This document shows, one piece after another, positions 57,088 through 64,000 of a stretch of 64,000 bases of DNA. Below the pieces are notes generated by a model. It saw only the letters and a list, made by a program, of their open reading frames with translations, searched no databases and was not told the origin of the DNA. The stretch comes from Aurantiochytrium sp. KH105 (lineage: Eukaryota; Sar; Bigyra; Thraustochytrida; Thraustochytriidae), in the NCBI GenBank assembly GCA_003116975.1, contig BGKB01000095.1, forward strand, positions 1-64,000. Reading direction: 5' to 3'. How positions within the stretch are numbered: position 1 is the first letter of the stretch; each line of letters starts with the position of its first letter. Made by a program: the position numbers and the translations under genes.

Positions 57088-57681
57088 TTACGGGCAGGCT
57101 GAATATGCGTAGACTGCGTCGTACGATTCAGAGGGGGTTGGACACGCAAAGTCGATGATGTAGGGGCACGCTCGCAAAACGGCATGGCACGTCTCGGGAC
57201 AGACCTTGGAGGTTTGTATTAAGAGATTGCAGCCTATCGCGTCACAGGAATCTGCAATGAGATTGTCGGAGCATGGAACAAAATGTAAGGTGCACAACCA
57301 TGCCTTGTATGCCGCTGCGCAAGCTTCTGTGCAATTTGTAGACTTTTCTGCCGAGGCTATCGATGGACATGCGTATGTTTCGAGCACTTTCGAAAAGGCT
57401 TCGAAGCGACCGCGTGCCTGAGTATCAAGCAAAGACAGCGAAGCTGCTTGTGCATCGAGCGTTGCACCATCTGCCACGAGATGTTCATGCCCTGTTTGCG
57501 ATACATGCTCTGCACAAAAGTCGATCGTGTGCACGGAGGAGGTCGAAGCGCATGCAGGGGCTGTGAAAGCACTCCAACTGATGGCTGCGTCGCCTGTAGC
57601 GGCCGAAACGCTAAGAGCTACGAGCAGCAGGAGACGCGCAAGAGGGATCACATATTTTGTGCACCCAGTGAACTTTGTCAT
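57088..57681 (-). CDS. Secreted Cys-rich protein, Frizzled-CRD-like
   Basis: 197 aa from ATG 57681, chosen for its signal peptide (a Lys/Arg start, then LARLLLLVALSVSAATG). The frame continues upstream without an ATG of better context. The mature part has about 14 Cys. The C-terminal 95 residues read like a Frizzled-type cysteine-rich domain: FSKVLETYACPS, CTEACAAAYKAWLCTLHFVPC, then VCPETCHAVLRACP and a final Cys. FZ domains bind lipid-modified or sterol ligands, but outside animals they are found in amoebae and other protists with unknown partners. There is no transmembrane helix after the signal peptide, so it should be secreted or lumenal. The family assignment is by Cys spacing only. Confidence 0.65.
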   Translation of the reverse strand: MTKFTGCTKYVIPLARLLLLVALSVSAATGDAAISWSAFTAPACASTSSVHTIDFCAEHVSQTGHEHLVADGATLDAQAASLSLLDTQARGRFEAFSKVLETYACPSIASAEKSTNCTEACAAAYKAWLCTLHFVPCSDNLIADSCDAIGCNLLIQTSKVCPETCHAVLRACPYIIDFACPTPSESYDAVYAYSACP

Positions 57682-58213
57682 TTGCGTACGAGCTATTGGG
57701 GACGACGTCCAAGGCACGTTTGGCAAATATATTCGCGGCGTTGTCCTGAAATATACGCGTCGTTTCTTTGAGAGCAGAGACGGAGTCCTCTGGGAGAACA
57801 CAGGCAAGCTCTCGACCTTTTTCTGCCGTGCTTGTGCTTTGCTGTGCTTGGCGAGGGCTTGCGAGAGACAGCCACTCCCAGACAGCGAATAGGGAAGGAG
57901 GCAATGATGATCCCCATCCACCGGCAAAACAATCAAGAACAAGCCCAGCCAAGCCAGAGATGAGAAGAGAGATTTTAAGCCCAGCTTGCTGGCCAAAGCC
58001 CTGTGGCCATTGAAGCTATGACAGTGAAAACACGAGAAAAAGTGACTATGAAAGCAGTCCTCAACGGACAGATGAGTGAAGGTGAAAATGGGTTGCGCGG
58101 GGTGGAAGACTTCTCCCGGCGGCCGGTCGCATCAGCATCCCACTCCCTCACCGACGCAGAGCAAAACTCGAGAGACACAAGCAGCACGGGCAGCATCAAC
58201 GTTGGCGATCATC
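57682..58213. other. Divergent promoter, no gene seen
   Basis: Separates the secreted Cys-rich gene (minus) from HIUase (plus). Open frames extend into it from both genes without added family features. Confidence 0.5.
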
Positions 58214-58594
58214 ATGGCGCACGCGAACCCGAACCCGGTGACGACGCACGTCTTGGACACGTCTACGGGCCAGCCCGCGGCAGGGCTCGGACTGCGTCTG
58301 TCTCGCAAGGTTGGGGAGCTCGAGGATGGGAGCTTCCGCTGGGAGACCATCGCGACGCAGACGACGAACGCAGACGGTCGTCTTGACGCGCCGCTGCTCA
58401 ACGCGGAGCAGGCTCCGGAGAAGGACAGCGTGTACGAGTTGCACTTTGACACAGCGGCGTACTTTGCGCAGCAGGGACGCAAGTGCTTTTACCCCTATGT
58501 AAAGATCGTTTTTGAGATCGCTGATCCGGCGTCCCACTATCACGTTCCGCTGCTCATCAGCCCCTTTGGACAAATGACCTACCGCGGCTCCTGA
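58214..58594 (+). CDS. 5-hydroxyisourate hydrolase (transthyretin-like)
   Basis: 126 aa from ATG 58214 (MAHANPNPVTTHVLDTS). It hydrolyses 5-hydroxyisourate, the product of urate oxidase, to OHCU in the urate-to-allantoin path. Seen: the N-terminal HVLDTSTGQPA, the conserved Arg-bearing WETIATQTTNADGRL strand, the central FDTAAYFAQQGRKCFYPYV, the HYHVPLLISPF signature and the diagnostic C-terminal YRGS. Length is that of the mature single-domain enzyme. The enzyme is often peroxisomal through an N-terminal PTS2, but no clear RLx5HL-type signal is seen here. The frame remains open for 46 codons upstream with no conservation features, so the later ATG is preferred. It converges on the deaminase gene 1.2 kb away. 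Confidence 0.95.
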   Translation: MAHANPNPVTTHVLDTSTGQPAAGLGLRLSRKVGELEDGSFRWETIATQTTNADGRLDAPLLNAEQAPEKDSVYELHFDTAAYFAQQGRKCFYPYVKIVFEIADPASHYHVPLLISPFGQMTYRGS

Positions 58595-59810
58595 GTTCGC
58601 GATGCTCGTATAAAGGTGCATGATCGGGGCTTGCACATTCAGCAGCGTGGACAAGGCTTTTTGTTCTTTTGGAGGCATAGAATTTTCGTGTCGTGTTTAT
58701 TTTTTGCATTCAAGGGTATCATTGTGCTGCTTGCAACGTACTATCATCATCACCAGCAGTTACCAGTAGCAGCAGCAAGAAGCTAGCAGGAGTGATAGCA
58801 GCAAGTTCTCATCATCACCAGTTTATCATTTATTTCTTTTGTTTGTATTTGTAGGCCCAAGATTCATACGAATTCGCTTGGAGCGTCTTGAACTCTTTTG
58901 GGATTGCCCTCTTATTGTCGAATATGACACGCATGTTCGAGAAAAAAACTAAGCGCTTTGTCTTTATATGATCATCAACTTCACGTGGACACGCTTCAAG
59001 TGGATCCACAGCCATTTCGCTAAGCCCGCCAAAATGACCTGGACTTCGGACTGTTCGTGGAGCACATGCACAAGCTATTTGGTGGCCACAATGAAAAATG
59101 AAAACACAAAAGAAGAAATGGATTCTATCGCGGGTTGTTACGCAAGCAATTTTAGGCCGCCCTTGTCGGCTTGTCATCCTAGGGGAGAAAAAAAGAAAAA
59201 AAGAGAGAAAAAAAGCGCAGGGGGGAGATGAACAAGACGGAAACGCGTTACGGTGTGTTCCCGATGTTGATCTTGTGCTCAACAGTATCTTCTGTATCTT
59301 GGTCCTCCCAGACTTGTTGCAACTTCTCTTCTTCCTCTTTTTCTCTTCCTTCCCAAATTGTTGATGACGGAATCGAGAACCCCACGCAGATTCACGTGGC
59401 GTTCCCTCCATAACCCGGGTTGTTATCCTTGCTCGCGCCGCCCTTGCCCGATTTCTTGACCTAACAAGACACGCATAATCGCGTGTCATCAATCATGGCG
59501 CTCGGCTTGATTCGTTTTCAGTTCTGGAAAGGTGGATCAAGCCAAATGTTGAAAGCTGATGTCGCCGTCGAACGCGAGACTTTCTCACGATCCGTGTGCC
59601 GTCGACGCGGCTCGCATATGAAGCCACCCCGACACACTGACGTAAAGAAAAAGTCTGCACGCGCAGAAGTTTGCTATAGAAACATGTGCGCACTTCTCAT
59701 CGCGGAGAAGCGCGTACTGCCGAGGCCTGGAAGCAAAGCACAAGAGGACCAAACATTCGACCCCCTAACCAAGCAGCCTTGCACCCCGGGTGACCTCGAC
59801 GACTTTTTTT
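58595..59810. other. Intergenic between convergent purine genes
   Basis: 1.2 kb, no supported gene. Contains CAG/CATCAC-rich simple sequence (58740-58830), and a minus-strand frame (58830-59492) with Phe and Lys runs from A/T tracts. A decayed gene cannot be excluded. Confidence 0.5.
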
Positions 59811-61028
59811 TTAGTAAATGATGCCGTTGACCTTTTGCCAGCGCTTGAAGACGTTGCTGCAGGCCTCGGACGCAATGCCAGGTTCCACGTTGATGACCTC
59901 CTTCATGGTGTCCGGGTGCGAGAAGACCTCGCGGTAGTGGAGAAGGCCCTCTTCAAATCCATGGCGGGCCGCGGCGTGTTGGCTGAGACCATAGTAGAGG
60001 CTGTCGATGCGGCTCCAGAGCACGGCTCCAAGAGACATGAGGCAGGGCTCCATGGTGGAGTACATTTGGCAGCCGTGGAGATCGTGGGTCTTGAGCTTGC
60101 GCGTGGCCTTGCGGATGGCAAGGACCTCGCTTGTGGCGGTGCAGTCACGGCGCTTGAGCACCTGGTTGACAGCCACAGAGATGACCTGGCCATCTTTGAC
60201 GACGCACGAGGCGAAGACCTCGCGTTCCTTGTTCTCGCCGTTACGCACGGCCTCGCGAAGAGCATCCTCGAGAATGTCAAAATACTTTGCAGCCTCCTTG
60301 TTGTCGACCCCATCGCGCGGGGAGTTTTCCTCGGCCGAGGCGGCTGATGAGTCCTCAGAGGGGGGCGGGGAGACGTCGTCGTCCGACCCCTCGCGCGCGC
60401 GGATGCCGATGATGTCTTTGCCGAAGCGCTCACCCGAGTCGTGGAAGCCGAGCTCCTTGTGGCCGACTCGGCGGCGGTAGGTCTTGTTGAGGTCGAGGTC
60501 AACGAGAAGCTTGCTGACACGGTCCATCTCGACGCCAAAGTAGACGTTGAGCATGGAGGGCTGGACGTTGGGCATGGTCTGCCCGAGCTTGACGGCCCAG
60601 TGGCCCGACTGGGCGCTGATTTCGTCGTAGAAGACCTTGTCGTCGAAGCCGAACTCTGCGGCGGTGAAGCGGTCGACGCCGGTGTAGGTTTTCTTGAGGC
60701 GGCTCCATTGGATGGCGCCCAGGCACTGGGGGCAGGGCTCGCAGGTTGTGAAGAGCTCGCAGTCGCTGAGGTCGTGCGTGTCGAGCGCCTTGCAGGCGTC
60801 GCGGATGGCGTTCATTTCCGCGTGGCAGGTCGGGTCCCTGTCGCTGAGCACCGTGTTGTGCGCGCACGAGATGATCACGCCGTTGCGCACCACGCAGGCG
60901 CCGAAGGGTCCTCCGTGCTTGAGCGCCACGCCCGCCATGGCCGACGCCGCCGCCGCCTCCATGAAGCAGTCCCGCGCGAGCTCCTCCCGATCCATCTCCT
61001 CCTGCTGCTGCGCCTCCTGCGACGTCAT
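59811..61028 (-). CDS. Tandem guanine-deaminase-like protein with degenerate second domain
   Basis: 405 aa from ATG 61028. The first domain (residues 15-175) matches the GuaD branch of the cytidine-deaminase fold, which turns guanine into xanthine: GGPFGACVVRNGVII, zinc ligands His69 and Cys99/Cys102, catalytic Glu71 (CHAEMNAIRDACKAL, TCEPCPQCLGAI), then FGFDDKVFYDE. The second domain (about 245-400) repeats the layout but the zinc His is Thr299 and the second ligand Cys is Ser332 (ATSEVLAIRKA and MEPCLMSLGA); Glu301 and Cys329 remain. It probably cannot hold zinc and may be structural or regulatory. The frame is open to an ATG at 61475, adding 149 residues of Ser/Gln runs and repeat-derived sequence; I regard that as leader, but some may be coding. 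Confidence 0.88.
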   Translation of the reverse strand: MTSQEAQQQEEMDREELARDCFMEAAAASAMAGVALKHGGPFGACVVRNGVIISCAHNTVLSDRDPTCHAEMNAIRDACKALDTHDLSDCELFTTCEPCPQCLGAIQWSRLKKTYTGVDRFTAAEFGFDDKVFYDEISAQSGHWAVKLGQTMPNVQPSMLNVYFGVEMDRVSKLLVDLDLNKTYRRRVGHKELGFHDSGERFGKDIIGIRAREGSDDDVSPPPSEDSSAASAEENSPRDGVDNKEAAKYFDILEDALREAVRNGENKEREVFASCVVKDGQVISVAVNQVLKRRDCTATSEVLAIRKATRKLKTHDLHGCQMYSTMEPCLMSLGAVLWSRIDSLYYGLSQHAAARHGFEEGLLHYREVFSHPDTMKEVINVEPGIASEACSNVFKRWQKVNGIIY

Positions 61029-61349
61029 CCTGCCTTCGCCGCCTTCGCTGCCTTCGCTGCTGCTGCTGCTGCTGCTGCTGCCCTCCTCGCTCGCGCTCTC
61101 CTCCTCCCGCTGCTGCTGCTGCTGCTGCTGCACGCGTTGCCGTTCTGCCGCGCCAGCTCCGCGTTGCTCGTGCGAGCGGCGCCCAGAGAAAGGAGCGAGG
61201 GAGGGAGCGATGGAGCGAGGCGCGAGAGGGGACGGGCCGCGCGCGTCCCCGCCGAAGCGACCGCGGCTCTGCTCGCGCGAGCAGGGGAGGCTCAGACACA
61301 CACGCACACCGACACCCAGACAGACGTCAGTCAGACAAACTGTCAGCAC

Positions 61350-61375
61350 AGTCAGACAGACAGACAGACAGACGG
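61350..61375. repeat. GACA tetramer microsatellite
   Basis: CAGACAGA-type units upstream of the deaminase core; on the minus strand they read as a Cys/Leu/Thr/Val/Ser-rich stretch unlike real protein, which argues against the long N-terminal extension. Confidence 0.8.
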
Positions 61376-61670
61376 ACCCTGGAAAACGCAAGCCGCGCCT
61401 GCGCGAGCGCGACTGCGACCGGGCGGGCGAGGAGGAGGAGGAGGAGGAGGAGGCCCTGCCGCGCGCTGCAGCCATGGCAGCTGGGATTCGGGTGTTGAGG
61501 AGGCAGCGGCAGCGGGTCAGACGGGAGAGGCAGGCAGGGACTCGGAGCTTGGAGGCGCACGGGGAGAGGGAGGCTCTCTAGTTGTTGGGCGCCGGGTTGG
61601 GTTGGAAGGCAGCGGGCGAGCTGGCCGGCTGGGCGAGCGCAAGGATGGGCTCATGAGCGAGGGATGGGAT

Positions 61671-61696
61671 TGATGGACTGACTGACTGACTGACTG
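61671..61696. repeat. GACT tetramer microsatellite
   Basis: Six ACTG/GACT units in the divergent region. Confidence 0.9.
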
Positions 61697-61954
61697 TGAG
61701 TGATTGAAGTTGATTGATGGGGGACTGGGACTCAATGCAAGGCACTGCACTGCTCGGCACGGCATGCAGCAGCTGCAGCAGCCGCCAGGCTGGGCTCCTC
61801 TCCTCCGGCCAGATGTGTGTGCGTGCGCGCCTCTGGCTACTTCTGCCCCGGTCTTCGACCCCCTCTCTCTTCTCGCAGTTCAACCTCCGCCCCACCCCGC
61901 TTCCTCGTTCCCCCGGATTGAAAGATATGCCAGGAAGACGCGGAGGCCGCGTCT

Positions 61955-61955
61955 G

Positions 61956-61986
<31 letters not shown>
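61955..61986. repeat. CTG trinucleotide microsatellite
   Basis: About ten CTG units, non-coding as far as can be seen. Confidence 0.9.
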
Positions 61987-61987
<1 letters not shown>

Positions 61988-63059
61988 GTTCTTGTGCGTG
62001 CAGTTGCTCTGGCTGCTGCTGCGTCTTCATCATCCATCGCCCATCACGACGCGCTCAAAATGTTCCGCCCGTGCGATGCGCATCCTGGCCGTCGTCCCAC
62101 CGCGCTTCTTTCTTTTCCTCCCCTTCCTTCTCCTTGCCGCGTGAGGCGCTCTGTCGCATACGTACGTGCGAAGGCCTTTTTTCACCTTTACGTTCATTGC
62201 CTTGTCAACGCAGAGCAGCAGAGCAGCTGGCTCCTCCTCTCTCCTCGCCTCTCCTCCTCGCCTCTGCTCCCCTGGCCGCGCCAGCACAGCTCGCTCGCTC
62301 ACGCACCGCGCCGTGACGAGGCGGAGCTTCTTGGACCGCGGCGGCACACGCAGAACTTCGGCAGGGAGAGCGGAGCGGAGCAGAAGAGCAGAGCAGAGCA
62401 GAGCAGGAGTCGCCGAGGAAGCATCATGAAGGGCGGGCGACGCTCGACCTCTTTCTCCTAAGTTTCCTTTCCTTTCCTTTTCGGGCTCTTTCCTTCTTTT
62501 CTCGCTTTATTTTCTCCTTTTCCTTTGTTTCCTTGCCTCGCGGCGACGGCAACTGTTTCTTTCCGGAGTACTCGTGTCTGGGTGCCCGATTCTACACTTG
62601 CGGCCGCCGCCATAAACCCCTTTCGCAGCCGCCACCGCCGCCGCTGCCCACGCGCCCCACAGCGCGTACGGCTGCGGGGACGAACACGGGGAACGCGCGG
62701 CGAAGTTCCGCCCCTGGCTGCGCTGAACTCGTTCGCCCCCCGCGTGGCAGCGACGTCTGCACAGGACCTGGTGTCAACGCTCGTGATCAACATGCTGTCT
62801 GCCGCTGGGTCCGGCGCGGGAGGGCCGGGCCTGCGCGGAGTAGAGACGGCCGGCAAGTGGGGGGCACAAGCGTGCAAGTGGATTAAAAGAGCGCGCAAGT
62901 GCGGAGTGGCGGCGCAAGTCGGGAATACGGGCGACGCTCGGGCGCAAGCAGAAGCACCGGAAAAAGGAAAGAAATGCGTGCGAAGGAGCGTGCGAGCAGC
63001 AAGACAGACCACAATCTCCAGGGACGCTTCGGAGCAGCACAACAGGAGCAAGCACTCAA

Positions 63060-63107
63060 GCAAAGCAAGCAGGCAGGCAGGCAGGCAGGCAGGCAAGCAA
63101 GCAAGCA
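63060..63107. repeat. GGCA/AGCA tetramer microsatellite in leader
   Basis: AGGC and AAGC tetramers ending about 20 bp before the dioxygenase ATG, so in its 5' UTR. Confidence 0.88.
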
Positions 63108-63125
63108 GACACGCGGAGCGAAGCT

Positions 63126-64000
63126 ATGTCGACGCCAGCCAAGAGCAGCGCCGCCGGCGACGACATGCCCGCGCCGGCCATGCGCTTCCCAACGCCCAAG
63201 GACGGCGTGCTCAAGAACCGCTACGCCGAGGTGCGCCTCGACGGACGCAGCGTGCTGGAGCTCAGCGACGAGGACTTCAAGAATAAGGTCGCGGACACGC
63301 TCTGGAAACACGGCATCATTTGCGTCAAGGGACAGGACCTGACCCCCGGCGAGCTCAAGCAGCTTACGGAGCGCCTCGGCGAGGCCATTCTCCTCCCCGC
63401 CTGCTTCGCCTTCGACAATCGCGACCCGGACCACCACGAGATCGTTCGCGTCGGCAACATCAAGAACGACGGATCTGTCGTACCCAAGGTCACCGCTGCC
63501 GAGTACTGGCACCATGATGGCAACTTTTGGGGCATGCCTGGCTACCGCCTCGTCAACCTTCTCCACGCCAAGGTCATCCCGCCCGTCGGTGGCAACACAG
63601 GCTTCATGGACACGACCATGGCTTTGCATTCCGACATGTTCTCGGCAGAGGAAAAGGAGCGCCTGCGCGACTCGACCTGCCTCGTCTCGTGCAAGTGGAT
63701 TTCGGACTTTAAGAACGCCAAGCCCGAGGACATTCTGCCCGATGTGACCCTTCCTTGCGTTTCCCCCCACCCCATCACTGGCCAGGAGACCCTCTATGTG
63801 CCCTTCACCCCCAAGGGTCTCTATGATCAAAAGCGCAAGGAGCACTGGAAGCCCAACGACGAGCTCTGGGCCGACATGTGCGAGAATGGATACACGTACG
63901 AGCACCGCTGGGAAGCTGGTGACATTCTCATGTGGGACAACCTGCAGGTGTGCCATCGCTCCATGGGTGGCTATGGTGACAACCCTCGCCTTCTCTTCCG
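63126..64000 (+). CDS. TauD/TfdA-type Fe(II)/2-oxoglutarate dioxygenase, 3' end outside window
   Basis: Open from ATG 63126 (MSTPAKSSAAGDD) to the window edge, 291 codons with no stop, so the gene is 3'-partial. The family uses Fe(II) and 2-oxoglutarate to hydroxylate taurine, aryloxy acids or other small acids. Seen: the N-terminal VADTLWKHGIICVKGQDLTP, the metal-binding HxD in EYWHHDGNFWGMPG, LLHAKVIPPVGGNTGFMDT, and near the edge GDILMWDNLQVCHRSMGGYG with the distal iron His and NPRLLF just before the 2-oxoglutarate Arg. All three iron ligands are in the window, so it is probably active. Substrate cannot be inferred. No targeting peptide is evident. Codon use is biased to C-ending codons, suggesting good expression. 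Confidence 0.93.
   Translation, partial: MSTPAKSSAAGDDMPAPAMRFPTPKDGVLKNRYAEVRLDGRSVLELSDEDFKNKVADTLWKHGIICVKGQDLTPGELKQLTERLGEAILLPACFAFDNRDPDHHEIVRVGNIKNDGSVVPKVTAAEYWHHDGNFWGMPGYRLVNLLHAKVIPPVGGNTGFMDTTMALHSDMFSAEEKERLRDSTCLVSCKWISDFKNAKPEDILPDVTLPCVSPHPITGQETLYVPFTPKGLYDQKRKEHWKPNDELWADMCENGYTYEHRWEAGDILMWDNLQVCHRSMGGYGDNPRLLF

Larger units (their letters stand above)
61029..63125. other. Divergent region full of simple repeats
   Basis: 2.1 kb between the deaminase (minus) and the dioxygenase (plus). Tandem tracts include CTG (about 61057-61083, 61109-61132 and 61955-61986), GACA (about 61350-61375), GACT (61671-61696), GCAGA (about 62386-62407) and GGCA/AGCA (63060-63107). Long GC-driven frames on both strands carry no domains. 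Confidence 0.6.

Noticed and set aside
58830-59492. 220-codon minus-strand frame between HIUase and deaminase
   Set aside because: Phe/Lys runs derive from A/T tracts; no family seen, though a decayed gene is not excluded.
61029-61475. N-terminal extension of the deaminase to ATG 61475
   Set aside because: The extra 149 residues come from CTG and GACA repeats and have no conservation features; kept as a possible alternative start only.
59790-61673. Plus-strand frames across the deaminase
   Set aside because: Antisense to a clear deaminase; composition-driven.
62883-63956. Long minus-strand open frame opposite the dioxygenase
   Set aside because: Mirror of a strongly codon-biased gene; the plus strand carries all TauD motifs.
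1-64000. tRNA, rRNA, CRISPR, LTR or virus-like elements
   Set aside because: No tRNA box A/B pairs, rRNA blocks, spaced repeat arrays, long terminal repeats or reverse-transcriptase/capsid motifs were found by eye on either strand. A tRNAscan or RepeatMasker run would be decisive.

Overview
This window looks like nuclear DNA of a free-living, flagellated heterotrophic protist, most plausibly a labyrinthulomycete/thraustochytrid-type stramenopile. That placement is inference from gene style. The sequence is GC-rich, most genes are single long exons, the few introns are GT-AG and short (57 to 194 bp), and simple repeats are common in leaders. The content is clearly eukaryotic: cytosolic L3 ribosomal protein, TPPII, a DYRK kinase, a mitochondrial ERV1, CRAL-TRIO, F-box/ankyrin and SHIPPO-type flagellar proteins. 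Two assembly gaps (33499-34173 and 49087-49515) interrupt it. I saw no LTR, retroviral or virus-like element, no CRISPR and no recognisable tRNA or rRNA.

Layout. 0-6 kb: a possible ELYS-like nucleoporin, a Sec14/CRAL-TRIO protein and a DUF2256-DUF3253 protein, all on +. 6.16-8.30 kb: a decayed PiggyBac-like DNA transposon with TTAA flanks, short inverted ends and subterminal hairpins, lying 210 bp upstream of an intact tripeptidyl-peptidase II gene (8.5-12.8 kb). 13-18 kb: an F-box/ankyrin gene, a two-exon UDP-glucose 4-epimerase behind a GC-rich leader, and a homocysteine S-methyltransferase. 18.3-24.7 kb: two nearly identical pentameric ligand-gated ion channel genes on the minus strand, flanking a secreted/membrane protein with a three-copy Cys repeat. 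This is the most unusual block.

25-34 kb: an ankyrin/coiled-coil protein, an ERp29-like ER protein, a glycosyltransferase whose signal anchor lies behind an in-frame stop that a 57-nt intron would remove, and a long unrecognised protein running up to the first gap. 35-44 kb: a cationic amino-acid transporter, a four-exon gene with DG-rich TCP/SAS-4-like repeats, a small-molecule-kinase/lipocalin-like fusion and ERV1. 45-49 kb: RPL3 and a class-2 DYRK-like kinase with altered DFG and YxY motifs. 50-58 kb: a 1539-aa TmcB-like multi-pass protein, a SHIPPO/ankyrin fusion and a secreted Frizzled-CRD-like protein. 58-64 kb: 5-hydroxyisourate hydrolase converging on a tandem guanine-deaminase-like protein whose second half has lost catalytic residues, then a TauD-type dioxygenase cut by the window end.

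Themes: the HIUase/guanine-deaminase pair suggests purine breakdown; the TCP-repeat and SHIPPO proteins point to a flagellated stage; the ion-channel pair and TmcB-like protein suggest environmental sensing. Two convergent gene pairs have only about 70 bp between stop codons. Most proposed starts are the first ATG inside a longer open frame, and several could move.
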